Assembly (NCBI GenBank): GCA_016858145.1
Contig: JAEHOE010000023.1
Span: 620,001 to 684,000 of the forward strand
Direction of reading: 5' to 3'
Length of the DNA: 64,000 nucleotides
Source of the DNA: Edaphochlamys debaryana
Taxonomy: Eukaryota; Chlorophyta; Chlorophyceae; Chlamydomonadales
Part shown: positions 24,201 to 35,797 of the stretch, one piece after another
How the letters are laid out: the number at the start of each line of letters is the position of its first letter
Position numbering within the stretch: the stretch's first letter is position 1
Position numbers and translations under genes: made by a program
The notes under the pieces: generated by a model
The model's input: only the letters and a program-made list of their open reading frames with translations
What the model was told of the DNA's origin: nothing
Databases searched by the model: none

Positions 24201-26374
24201 TTCGGGTGCTTTCGGGCGCTCGACCCACAACGCAGGTGCATCGGGAACCTACAAACGCGAACCCCGACCCCGCCCAAGCGCCCCCCGCCCCGTCCCACCC
24301 CACCCACCTGCAGGTCCTCCTGGTGAGACACAGGCAGCTGCGACCACAGCGACACCCGCTCCTCCACCGCCGCAATCACCGGGTCAAAGTTACGCCTGTG
24401 AAATGAGGCAGGGCGGCCGTACGGAGTTGAGACCGGACTCTATGCGGAAGCAGGAGCACGCGACCGCTCCCGGAGTGGCCGTCGTGTACAGGCGGGCGCG
24501 CTGCCGTACGCCCGTACCGTATGAACGTGCCGTAGCTCGTGCGGATCTCGCTGATGCCCTCCTTGCTGACTACCTGTCAATGTGGGGGAGGGGTGAGGAG
24601 CTGGCCAACTCAGGACACCCGCCAACCTTGCTACCCTACCGGCCCCACGGGCCGCCAAGCCAGGCCACGAACTTTAACCACACCCAACGCACAGCGCCCA
24701 ACGCCCAACGTCAACGCCCAACGTCAACACCCACGCCCATGCCACCGTCCCCCACCTGGGACCGCTGCATGTAGGACTTAGCCACATTGACAATATGCTT
24801 AGCCTCCCGGTCACTAAGGAACTGGGAGGGGAGGGGGCGAGGAGCAGATGGGGCCGGTGGAGAGGTTAAAGAGGCTAGGGGCGAGGGCAATGGCGGCGCG
24901 TGCGGGCGTTCACAGCTACCACACAACAAGGCAAGGTCTGCTGCCGTGCCCATGTGGCTCGTGGAGCACGGGGCCCCAAACCGTTGAGGATAGCGCTGCT
25001 TTCCCCCGCATGTGCTGCCCCCAAGCGCTGCGCTGGTGCCTGGGTCGGACCATGGGAGGACAACACAGGCACCCCCCTGCCGACAGCCCCGACCGCACCG
25101 CCGCCTTGCCGGTGCGGCCCAAGCCAAGCCCCGCTATGGCCCCTCTCAGGCTCCCGCCAGTGTGTTTGGTTCTTCTCACGTTATGATAAATTGCGGCCCG
25201 GGGCTTCCAACTAATGACTTGAATCCTGGGGAGCGAGGTAAAACAAGCGGGTGCGGAGAGGAGATGATGATGAGGGGGACGCAACCCATGCCACCTCCCG
25301 CGGGAGCAACCAACTCCAGGCCCGGCAACCGTGTCGACCCATGCAGCCCCCCGAGGCTGCGAAAACCCATGGAGATGCTAGTCCACCCCCTTCCCCGCCC
25401 CCGGCGGTATGTACCTTCTCCGGCAATCCCACTAACCATTCGACGCTCTCCCGCTTATCAGCTTCAAACACCCCCCCCCCGCCCCCGGCCCAGCCAGCCC
25501 CACCCTCGCTGCTGCACCCCCCCAACCCCAGCACCCTCAGGGCAGGGACCAAACAACGACCCAAGGCCCTGGGCCCTCCAAGCCAGCGTACAACCCAAAG
25601 CCCATCAGGGCTCCCCACCCAACAATGCCCGCAGCGGGGACCGCACACCGAAGGCACCCGTGCTTGATTCCCTGCCACTTGCCAGGGCTCGCCGCTCGTG
25701 TCGTTGGGGGAGTGCAGCGAGTGCAGACCGTCCTCCTGGGCCCGATGCTTCTCGCCCTGCCACCCGATCAGCTGCGGCTCATCCTCTGAATCAGGTATGC
25801 CCCCGATCAGATCATCGTACGACACTGCAGCGTTGGGACGAGCGGGAACGGGGGCCGGGGAGTGGCAGGAGGGGGTCGCTTTGCTGCCAGTACGGAAGGG
25901 CGAGTGAGGAGGGGGGGAGGAATGATAACGGCGCCCCTATCCGGAAGCTGGGCCAGAGCAGAACTCCCGTCGGCTCGGGGGATCAAAACGAGAGAAAGGG
26001 TTCGGGGACGTTGGGGTGGAGGTGGATGGCGTCGGGTGGGGTCACCCAAGTCTGAGAGGCGGGACTGGTGGATGTTGCTAGACACACGCACGCGTAAACC
26101 AGTCGCTCCAGCTTATGTTGTGGTAAGCCTTCACACAGGCCCTGCTGCCGTGTGAAGCCTGAAGCCTGGACCGCGGTGCAACTGCACCCAGCATTTCTGG
26201 TAACCCCAGTGATTTCCCCTTGCGGCCACAGCATCAGCACCATCAATCAGGTAAAGGGCATTGCAGCGCAGGTCCCGGTGGTGTCGCGAAGAGCCCACCA
26301 GCATGCGCTTGCCGAAACGCCTCGAGCAGCGCCACTAGCAGCAGAGCCCAGGCCAGTGTCTTCGAGAATGACAT
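21232..26374 (-). CDS. Prolyl 4-hydroxylase A (2OG-Fe(II) oxygenase with ShKT module)
   Basis: Prolyl 4-hydroxylases of the secretory pathway convert peptidyl proline to 4-hydroxyproline using O2, 2-oxoglutarate, Fe(II) and ascorbate. Exon 1 starts at 26372-26374: MSFSKTLAWALLLVALLEAF, a signal peptide, then a phase-1 donor. Following exons read EPQLIGWQGE (about 25770), IQVISWKPRAAIYHN (25226-25180), FLSDREAKHIVNVAKSYMQR, EIRTSYGTFIR, then RYGPTNKYGAHLDGEER with the iron ligands His and Asp. Next are EGGETAFVNR, CAQGHVTVKPK and RGDALIFYD. HTGCPVIKGVKWNAV carries the distal His ligand and a lysine for 2-oxoglutarate. The C-terminus has the six-cysteine ShKT pattern (HKQCKKWADGGECKKNP, GTCRLACGACEVCEKGDEEC) and ends LDLTPEQLAAELKGL at a TAG at 21232-21234. 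It is the most divergent copy: the RTSYGTF block and the KWIHGKPYD block have their own exons. It is the last gene of a same-strand array of five. Confidence 0.88.
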
Positions 26375-26991
26375 ATTGTCCGAAGCCTGTCAGCTGGGCC
26401 CAACGCTAGCATGGACGTCGTCTATGCATGTGTCGAGGGCACGCTGTCAACGAAGAGAGTCACTGGAACTGGTATCACACATGCCAGCAGTCATAGGATT
26501 GAGAGCGTGTGTCAACAGGGCACAACAGCCGACTCAGAGCGACTCATCCCGCCGGAATTGTGTATGTGTGTTTGGTGACGCCGAACCCCGCCTTCCCGGA
26601 CGGGCCCCCCTGAAATCCACGTCTGGATTTGCTGTACGCCCGGTCCATCTTGCGTTGCATCCTTAGCCATCCATGTGCACGCCACCTGTCCCGCCTTCAA
26701 CGGATCCCTTACTTTCGTGCTTCAACCCTCGCAACACAAAGTGCCCATAGCGCCCCACTCAACACCCTTTCACCAGGCGACGCTGCGCGCACTCATGCTT
26801 ACATCAAGTTCAGAATTCAAGCTTACTAGTACATGCCTAATCACAAGTACACCCTGCCTAAAGAGTGAGCCCAAGAAGAAGGGCGGTTCCGTGCGCCGCG
26901 GACCGTGGGCGGCCCGCGCTGGCAGTGCAGGGCAGTGCCAGACCGCTTCCTAGCCTCTGGCCGGGCCCCAGGAGCAATGCCGAGACGGGTC
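26375..26991. other. Spacer between hydroxylase genes A and B
   Basis: About 620 bp holding the 3' region of gene B and the promoter of gene A. The minus strand carries TGTAA at 26799-26803, a candidate poly(A) signal about 190 bp after gene B's stop. No gene is supported. Confidence 0.5.
26799..26803 (-). promoter_or_regulatory. Candidate TGTAA poly(A) signal of hydroxylase gene B
   Basis: TGTAA is the usual volvocalean polyadenylation motif. This one lies about 190 bp past the inferred stop of gene B on the same strand. Confidence 0.4.
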
Positions 26992-29900
26992 TCAGAACCC
27001 GGGTGGGAACTGAGCGTAGGCCAGGGAGGGAGAGGAGGAAGAGGTTGGCAAGGAAGGGACGGCAGGGGGTGAGACGGCTCCAAGAACTGGCAGGCCAGGG
27101 GTGAGCTGGCGCGGCAAGTTTGGCTAGCTAGCTGCCAGGCACTCGTTCGTGAAGACACCGTTACCCTCATGTCTCCTACCTTGAACTCGGCCTCATCGAA
27201 CTCGCCAAAGCCAGCTTTCTTGCGGTTCTCGCTAAGGGGCATCAGAGGGGGGTGGCAGTCGGCACTGAGAGGCGTGTGCATTGTCAGCCCCGAGGCACCC
27301 TGCGGCACTGTTCCCTCAAAACTGCGGCGCCAAGACCGCCTTGCAACACGCTCCCGACCTGCCAGCGCCACCTGCGACCCGTTCCCTCAGCCAACACCGT
27401 CTCTGCTTCCAGCCTAGCCACCTACCTGAGGCAAGCCTTGTCGTCCCTCTCGCACACCCTGCAGGCCTTGCAAACCTTCCTGCACTGCCCCGGCTGGCCG
27501 CCCTCGCCAATCATGTAGCCTTCAAGGGGCAGACCAAGGGGGGAAGCGGAAGTGGAAGTGGGAATACTCGTTGTACACGTACGGGCTTGCGCGAGCTAGC
27601 ACTGAATGCGCGGAGTGCCCTCCCCGTGGGACCCTGGACAAATGGCCACGCTGCGAGCTTGGCGATAGATCAGCCCAAGGACTCAGCGCTTTCGAGGCCA
27701 CGCGTGCAAAGCGTAAGACTATTGGCACAGCCCCAACCAGCAGTCCGGAACCGCCCATTCCTCAGGTCACTAGCTGCAAGACCCGGGGGCGACCTCACAG
27801 GGCGCGGGCGCACCTGGGTTCTTCTCGCATTCGCCGCTGGCCGCCCAGTCAGCGCAGCTGCCGAGGGAAGAAGGACAGGGGGCCGGGGTCCCGAGAGAGA
27901 GGCTCAGGGCTGGTCAGACAGAAGGGGGCTGAGTCGGCAGGCGGTGCATGGAAGCGGGGCCAAGGTGCAGGTGCAATGCTGAGGGGTCCATGGCGGACTG
28001 CGTGTGGGGCAGCGGTCCTCCACTTCGAAGGCTCACCCTGCATTGAAGTCGTCACACCACCCGGGGTCCGGGGTGGGAGGGGCCCAGCCGGCCTTGGCTT
28101 CTTCCCAGGACTTGGCTGTAAGGCGTCAAGAGTAATGATGCAGCAGGGGGTAGTGAAGGGGGGAATCATGGACTTGATTGCTTGACGTATGTATCTGCTC
28201 CCTCCTGGGGCTTGCACACACGGGAGACCAGTCGCTCTGCCCATCCAGGGCCCCCGATGCCATGGCAGTCAACGAGCAACCGTCAACTCACGGTCGTACA
28301 CCGTATCGTGGATCCACTTGACTGCGTTCCACTTTACGCCCTTGATGACGGGGCAGGCCGTGTGCATGGTGCGTGGGTCCTCGGTTTGCAGGTCGGGCAA
28401 GCGATCGAAGAAAAGAAGAGCTGTAGGAGGTATGGGGATGGGGATGCGAGAGGGAGCCGAGGAGTCAGCTCATGCTGACAGCATTGCAGGACGTCGAAGG
28501 CCGCCACCCTTGGCCTGCCTCGCCCTTCCCTCCTTCACCTCCTCCCCTCCCTCCAGCACAACCACTCTCACCATCGCCACGCTGCGCAGGAGACGACCAG
28601 GGGAAAGGGTGCAAGGGTGCAACACACGGGCATAGGAAAGGAGGTTCAGTGGCGTGATGGCGTGGGCTAACCTATTAGAGCAGGCTGGGGCTCACAAGTC
28701 AAGCGTGTCGGGCAGGGCCCCAACTAACGCCAGGGCGACGCAAGGCAAGCCGGTCGAGGCCAGGGCAACAGACAGATCGGCAACGCTTCGGCGCTTCCCA
28801 CTTTTGGCTTCATAGCGACGTGGCCCTTGGCACAACTTGAGAAGGTGGGGTCCAGGGCTTTGCCAATCTCCGGATGCGCCCACTCGCTGAAGATCCAGGG
28901 CAGTCAAGGACAGGGGAATCAAGCGGCCAGGGTCAGTGTGATTGCAGCGAGTGGGTGTCAAGCGGGGCAGGCGCAGGCGGAGGCGACAGGGCGCTCGAGC
29001 TACCCTCACGCAATAACCCCGCGCTGTAACTTTGGGGTTAATCCCAAGGATGGACCGACCTATTGGTAAAGGTCGTCTCGCCACCCTCCTCGGGCTCTGC
29101 ACAGGGGCCAGGAATGGCGGGGATTGGGGGACTCGGCGGGGGAATCCAGGAGCAAAGCCGGCAGACACACAACACCCTGCCGCTGGAAGGAGCATCACCC
29201 ACGCAGCCTCTCGCTGCGGAGCCTGCCAACCGCCAACCGCCAACCGCTCACCCACGAGGTACATGAGCATGGTGGCGGCGCGCTTGAGTCCGTCGAGGTG
29301 GGGGCCGTACTTGTGGCTGGGGCCGTACCGCAGCACCTGGCCGAAGGGGAAAGAGCAGACAATAGAGGCCCAGGCATTGGGGAATCAAGGAAAAGGTTAC
29401 CATGCGAGCCCTTCGTGGCACCGGACCCTGTCTCCTTGCGTATGCCACTTGAACCTTCCACGCTCCCCGTCCCACCCCACCCACCTGCAGGTCCTCCTGG
29501 TGGGAGATGGGCAGCTGCGACCACATGGACACGCGCTGCTCGATGGCCGCAATCACAGGGTCGTAGTTGCGCCTAACGGCAGGGAGTCACATGGGGGCCC
29601 AGGAGCAGCAGCCTGGTCAGGACCGGGTTTGACCCTCATTGCGTGAATGCCTCGTGCGCCCCTCTCCCGGTATGCACGCTGCCTGCCTGCTGTCCCCCAG
29701 CTTGCCCGCGTCACCGTTGGCCCCCCAACACAGCGTCACTGGTGACCGTTGACCCACCCTCCCACCCGGAAGCCCGTCTCGCCTCAAGAACGTGCCGTAC
29801 GATGTACGGATGTCGTTGATGGTTTCCTTTCCCACCACCTGGGACCGCTGCATTTGGCCTTTGGCCAGATCCAGGATGTGCTTGCACTCCCGGTCGCTGA

Positions 29901-30950
29901 GAAACTGAGCACGGCACGAGGGCATGGGAGATGGGACGGAGCGGAGGGACCTTTAGCGAGAGAGGCTTCAATGGTGCTCTGCGTCCGTGCGCTGAGGTCC
30001 AAGTCCCCTTTGGAGCGAGCCTCGTTTGTCGCGCCACAGACAGAGCTGCGGAACGTATCCCGTCGTCGCCCCCATGAGCCCACAGAAGGACAACATACAA
30101 GGCCTCCCGGTCCCCTCACGTTGTGGTAGATGGCGGCCCGGGGCTTCCAAGAAACCACCTGGATCCTGGGGCGCGAGGTGAGACAAGCGGGTGCGGAGAG
30201 GAAATGCATGTGAGGGGGACGCAAGCCAGGCGGCCACCCCCGCCACCTCCCGCGGAGCACTCAACTTCAAGCCCGGCAATCATGTCTGCCCATGCAGCCC
30301 CAAGAGGCCACGACAACCCATGGGGAAGCTGGTCCACGCCCCCCCCAGCCCAGCCAGCCCCACGCGAGCCCTCAGGTCAGGGACCAATCGACGACCCAAA
30401 GCGCAAGGGGGACTCAGGAGGCCTGGACCCATTCGGGCCTCGCGGGCGCTGTCCTCTCTATAGCAAAGCCCACTGCGCCAGCCGCTTTTCTGTCTAAGAC
30501 CTCCTCTGGAGAGCTGGGGCCTGCCTCCGAACTTCACTGCCTCGCCAATCTTTGGCTCGCCCCAGGAGCCGTGCGCTCCCCCTTGGGGGCTACCTGAGCC
30601 GCCCCTGCTTACCAAGGCCTCTTGCTATCATTAGTGCCGTTCGGGGCGGCTGCGTCTACCCTATCTGGACGATAGCTCTCCCCTTTCCAGCCAATGAACC
30701 TCTCTTCGGACTCGGACTCTCCTGTGCGAGCTCCTGTTTGCGGGGGCGAGGGGCTTGTTTCGGGACCGGGGGGGCCGGGCTGGACGCACCATACCCCGCA
30801 ACCATACACGTTTTATACCCTCAGGTGACACTCCAAGTGCATTGCAGCAAGCCCGCTTATTGGTACACGCTCGCATGGCTGCTTACCGACACCGAGCTGC
30901 CATAGCGCCCCCGCGACGACTAGCGCCAGGTATAATCGGACTAAGTGCAT
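26992..30950 (-). CDS. Prolyl 4-hydroxylase B (with 10-nt microexon and GC-AG intron)
   Basis: Exon 1 (30887-30950) encodes MHLVRLYLALVVAGALWQLG, a signal peptide, with donor GTAAGC in phase 1. Exon 2 carries ESEERFIGWKGE. Exon 3 is 30120-30165 (IQVVSWKPRAAIYHN). Exon 4 (29783-29907, FLSDRECKHILDLAKGQMQR to RTSYGTFLR) ends at a GC rather than GT donor. Iron ligands lie in KYGPHLDGLKR, and the distal His is in MHTACPVIKGVKWNAVKW. A 10-nt exon at 28573-28582 supplies RGD plus one base and is needed to join KPK to ALLFFDR. The ShKT module reads CADWAASGECEKNP and QCRKVCKACRVCERDDKAC. Reading through the penultimate exon gives an unrelated tail. Splicing to an 18-nt last exon at 26992-27009 gives FPPGF and TGA, matching the C-termini of genes C and E, so I chose that end. 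Confidence 0.85.
28573..28582 (-). other. 10-nt microexon of prolyl 4-hydroxylase B
   Basis: On the minus strand the ten bases CGTGGCGATG are preceded by a pyrimidine-rich tract and CAG and followed by GTGAGA. They encode Arg-Gly-Asp and the first base of Ala. The four sister genes have RGDAL or RGDAM contiguous at the same place. Without it the oxygenase domain loses frame. Confidence 0.75.
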
Positions 30951-31601
30951 CTCGCCTAATCTGTTTGAATGAGATGCCTTTTGCGTTGTGCTCGACCACT
31001 CTGGGTTCGGTCACATGTGACGAACGGGCTTCTTCGCTGCAGGTAATAGATGAACTTATGGCTCTAAAGCATAGGATTGTCTCAGTAACAAGCTTGAAGC
31101 GGTCACGTGTGCTTGAGGTTAGAGGGCGCGAAGCTTGCCGGACGCTGTACCTTGTACCGGTCAGGGCAAGTCCGGAAGCACGGACACAGGAGCCCGTGGC
31201 TGTCACGACCTATCCAACCAGGTCAAGAAGGAGGACAGGCCTGGAGGTGGCGAAAGTGGTAATGGGAGGCGTCTCCAGCCAGGGTTCCGACACAACCGGT
31301 TACCGGAGGCCAACGACCGCCAGACCACCTCCATCCTGCGACCCCGAGGGAGGACCCCATTGCAGATCATACTGCTTTACAGTTCTGTGCATGCGCTGCT
31401 GTACTTACGCCTGTCCCATGCTTACCCACGGCGCCCCTGACCTCCCCGGCGGGGCCCAGGCGCCCAGTCCCTGTAATCTCTCTCTCTCTCCCTTGTCCAC
31501 GGCCTCACGGCCACCCACGTGCCTTCAAGCCAGCTCCAAGACAGGCGAGCTGGGGCCTCAAAACAGCTATCTAGCGGACCATCCACGTCCGTCAGCGACC
31601 C
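30951..31601. other. Spacer between hydroxylase genes B and C
   Basis: About 650 bp with the promoter of gene B and 3' region of gene C. The minus-strand TGTAA at 31377-31381 is a candidate poly(A) signal for gene C. No gene is supported. Confidence 0.5.
31377..31381 (-). promoter_or_regulatory. Candidate TGTAA poly(A) signal of hydroxylase gene C
   Basis: It lies about 220 bp downstream of the gene C stop on the coding strand. Confidence 0.4.
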
Positions 31602-34600
31602 TCAGAAGCCCGGTGGGAACTTGAGCTCGGCCTCGTCAAACTCAAGGAACCCAGCGGCCTTGCGGTTCGCCCTGCGAGCGCGGGCCAGAGGCAAGCATGG
31701 GTTATGTGACGGCGCAGCCCGGTGAAAGCTCTCGCAGACCAGGGTCCGCTCTCTTGTGCGACACCGTACCTCTTGAACTTCCCCCTGGTCATGTGACCCC
31801 CCTCCGCCCCGTGCTCACTCGAGGCAGGCCGTGTCCCACGCCTCGCACACCGTGCAGGCCTTGCACGCCTTGCGGCACGCGCCCGCACCTCCCCGGCGAC
31901 CCGTCATGTAGGGAACGTTCTGCACAGCGGACAGGGGACGGGCACAACGCGGTGAGGGTTGATGCGGCTAGTGGGCTTAATGAAGGGTTCTGGGGGGAGT
32001 TGAGTGGCCACCCGAGCCCAAACAGTGCATCCTCGCCCCCCGCCTCCCCCGCGCACCTTCTCGCACTCCCCACTGTCCGCCCAGGGCTGGCAGGTGGGGT
32101 GGTAGTCCGCGCATATCCCCGCGTCCGGGCGAGGCGTGGCCCAGGCCCGCTTGGCCTCCGCCCAGCCCGCAGCTGCGGGGTGGCGCCAGGGTCCCCAGGG
32201 GTACAGGGACCCAGCAGCAGTGGGGAGTGCAAGACCTTGGTTGTTAAAAGGCGAGGTGTGTGGGCTTGGGGCGCATGCTGTCACGTGGCGGTGTTTGCCG
32301 CAACACTGGCGCATCTGGAGCCCCGGTAGCAGGGTGATACGCCGGCGCCCGCACCCCCTCTGACCCGACTGCCCTGGCATCCATTCACGCGCTGCCCGCC
32401 CTGTTCGCTCTGTTCGCCCCCACATGTCTAGGTCTGCCCTGTCCACCCACCCCCACTCACGGTCCATGACCTCGCCGTGGATCCACTTGACCGCGTTCCA
32501 CTTGACGCCGCGGATCACGGGGCATCCCGTGTGCATGGTCCGTGGGTCCTCCGTCCGCAGGTCGGGCATGCGGTCGAAGAAGATCATGGCATCGCCACGC
32601 TGCGCGAGGACCGGGGGGGTAAGGAAAAGCTGAAAGCAGTGAGAGGGGAGAGCACTGAAGTGCGATGACAGCAGCTGTGGAGGCCCCGCGTGGGTTGCGT
32701 CCGTCCTGCCCCTGCCCACCTTTGGCTTCATGGCCACGTGACCCTTGGCGCAGTCGGAGAACTGTGGGTCCAAGGCTCGGCCCACCTCGGGGTGGAGCCA
32801 CTCGCTGGGGGGTGGGGGGTGGGAGGGGGCAGAGGAAGACAGAGTAGGACCGGGCAGGAGCGCGCCGGGGGCAAACGGGAAGGACCCACGACACCCCTGC
32901 TGCCTGGCCCCCGGGATGCGAAGCTCCGCTCACCTGTTTGTGAACGTGGTCTCGCCGCCCTCCTCGGGCTCTGCAGGGACAGCGTTCGCAGCCGAGCACA
33001 CAAGGCACTCAGCACTCAACAGTCCCCTCCCCTCCCCAACCCAAGCTCTACGCTGCGCTGCCGGAGCGCTGCGCTACCCCGAGCTAGCGCGGTCACATGG
33101 AACGAACCGTAACCGACCGCCAACCGCCAACCGCCAACCGCTCACCCACGAGGTACATGAGCACCGTTGCGGTGCGCTCCTCGCTGTCCATGTGCGCGCC
33201 GTACTTGTGCGTTGGGCCGTACCGCAGCACCTGCGGTGTACGGCATGTGCTGGGATCTGGCGCCACCGACGTGCACCAGCGCACTCAGCGTCCAGCCTGC
33301 GGCCATCTGGCCATGCCCAGACGAGACGCACGACCTGCTCATGCGTGGGGCCGTACTTCCGCGCTGGCGTGCACGCCCCTGCCTGACTTCTCCCAACATA
33401 ACCTCGCCCCCGCCCCCCCCACCTGCATGTCCTCCTGGTGGGAGACGGGGAAGTGCGACCAAATGGCCACTCGCTCCTCAATAGCGGCGATGATGGGGTC
33501 GTAGTTGCGCCTGGGGAGGGTGCGGCGGCGGTGGTGGCGGGTTCAGGAGCAGTCACTACAAGCAGCATCCCAAAGCTAAGCTGCCAAAGGCATGACTCAT
33601 GCCGTACCGTAGGAAGGTGCCGGACGAGGTGCGCACGTTGTCGACCCATGCATTGTCGCCCCCGACCTCTGACCGCTGCATCTGGCCCTTGGCTAGGTCG
33701 ATGATGTGCTTGCACTCGCGGTCGCTAAGAAACTGCGGTCAAGCGAGCGGACAAGAGTCAGAGCAGAGGCCCCGAGTTACCCGGCTTCGCGCCTCCACAC
33801 ACCCGGAAACCCTCTCTCCAACCATCCCCTGGCGTGAAGCCGGTGTCACCGTGGCCTAACCAGCCCGCACCCCCTGCAACACCGCCCGGACCGCAACGCT
33901 GGACCCCACGCTCGCCACCCTAGGCTCCTGAGGCCGTGTCCAGTCCCTCCCCCCATGTCGCGATCCTCCTCATCCTCACGCGGGCCCCGTGCCACGCCCC
34001 GTGCTGCGCTCCTGCCCACGTCCTCCCCTCAAGCCACCGCAGTCCAACCCCTCACGTTGTGGTAAATGGCGGCCCTGGGCTTCCATGAGATGACCTGGAT
34101 CCTGAGAGGCGGGAAGAGTGGAGACAGGAAGGGGGAGGGGAGGAAGGGATGAGGCCGATGACCTGGATCCTGTAAGAGGAGAAGTCAGACCAAGGCAGAG
34201 AGAAGGCCAGGGTCAGCACCATCCGCCTACACTCCCTCCCTCCCTCCTCCCTCGTTCCTCCCTGGGTCCGACCCCGCGCGTCCCGCCTCACCAGGGTCTC
34301 CCCTTCGTCTCATTGGAGGAGTGCAGGGTCGGGTACGCCTCCCCCTCCGGGTGGTAGTTCTCCCCCCGCCACCCAATGAGCCGCTCCTCGGGGTCCAGCT
34401 CGCCTGGGGCAGCCGGCCACGGAAGTTTGGGGGACGGCGGTGCCGGCCAAGAGGAACGCCGGCCCTCGCAACGCCGGTGGCCCTTTCTATAAGAGCATCC
34501 GCATTTCGCGGCACACAGAGAGAAACGGCTAGCCTGTTTGCGCGGTGCCGGTAATTCGCTCACCGACACATTGTCGCGGTATCGCCGCTGCAGCTAACAA

Positions 34601-34636
34601 CGCTAGGCATAGTTGCAGAAAGCTTGTTGTATCCAT
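31602..34636 (-). CDS. Prolyl 4-hydroxylase C
   Basis: Twelve exons, about 360 residues. Exon 1 (34564-34636) encodes MDTTSFLQLCLALLAAAAIP, a signal peptide, ending in phase 1 (donor GTGAGC). Exon 2 begins GELDPEERLIGWRGE. Exon 3 is 34056-34101. One exon covers FLSDRECKHIIDLAKGQMQR to VRTSSGTFLR; here the usual Tyr of the TSYGTF block is Ser. Iron ligands are in KYGAHMDSEER (about residue 161), and the distal His is in MHTGCPVIRGVKWNAVKW (about residue 241). The ShKT module reads CADYHPTCQPWADSGECEK and ACRKACKACTVCEAWDTAC. The end is FLEFDEAELKFPPGF, with the stop at 31602-31604. All active-site ligands are present, so an active enzyme is expected. An extra copy of the exon-3 acceptor region lies 68 bp upstream inside the intron. 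The C-terminal sequence places it closest to B and E. Confidence 0.9.
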
Positions 34637-35797
34637 CGACGACCACCTCAACAACTCAAGGCTCAAGCCAAGCTCAATCGCATGTGTTGCAAAGAAGCGA
34701 CGACGACCTTTGTCGAGCCACTGAAGCTATCAGCTACCCCAGTACTGACAATTGATCGTTGATATCTGAGCGAAACTGCGTTTGAGGGCTCAAGCTGGGT
34801 CGCCGAAGCTGTACCGCGTGTAGTGTACCGCTGGCACCTCCTGGCCGGCACGGTTTCGATGCGAGGCACAGGGATTTGACACGGGCAGCGGCTCGTGTAA
34901 AGACTTTTGTGGCAGGTGCTAGCGGCGGGGTGCAGGGGGCATGCTCTGGGAGGTGGCGGAGGGGTCAGCAGGAAGATGGCCCCCCTGCTCGCCCACCCGA
35001 CCACCCCTGGTGGACGTGATCGTCCGGACTACGCTGCACGGCCCCTGCGAGCACAGAACCCCTGGTGGACCTTGTGTCCTCCGCCACGCCCACACAGAAT
35101 ACAACACCCCCTGCTCGACGCGTTCAGCTGCATTCCCCCATTCCCCGCGCATACTCTATCGCGCACAAGAATATCCCCTGCTGGTCTCGCCATGTGTACA
35201 GTGAGTGCCGCTCTTGAGCTGCTTGGCTCCCCGTCCAAGCCCCACATCGTAGCTCCTTCACACCCGACACGGGCTGAGCCCTCGGACCTCTGCTGCATTT
35301 GCACATCGGGACTGTCAGCCCTCCGCCGTGCTCAGTTCACGCCGTCATCCTGCACTTCTCCCTTGCATCCCATGCATGCAAACCACGCCCATGCACATGC
35401 CTGCCCAAGCCCTGGCCCCACCTATTCCTCCCCGGCGCCCCCCCCCGCACATTGTCACCCACCCCGGCTTACTCCATCTGTCTGTCTAGCCTTATGGTAC
35501 CTCCGTCAACATTACTCAGCCCACCTATGATCACCCCCATGATCTCGTCATCCACCGAAGCTACCGTATAAGCTGTGCATGCCAAGGCGCCGAAGCTAAA
35601 AGCTGTGCGTGCTGGGGCATAGCCGCCAGGCACCGGTCCTGCCCTCTGACTGCCGCCGCCTCCACACCGCTCACCCAGCCCCCCCTGACACCCTGTTGAA
35701 ACCGCTCCTCCGCGCCCTCGGGCCGCCCCGCCCGTCTCCATCCCCAGCACAGCTCCCCTCAAGTAACGCTGCTGCTGATGGCTCGCCGCTGCTACTC
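34637..35797. other. Spacer between hydroxylase genes C and D
   Basis: About 1.16 kb, the longest spacer in the array, with the promoter of gene C on its left and the 3' region of gene D on its right. Short frames on either strand show no domain. Confidence 0.45.
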
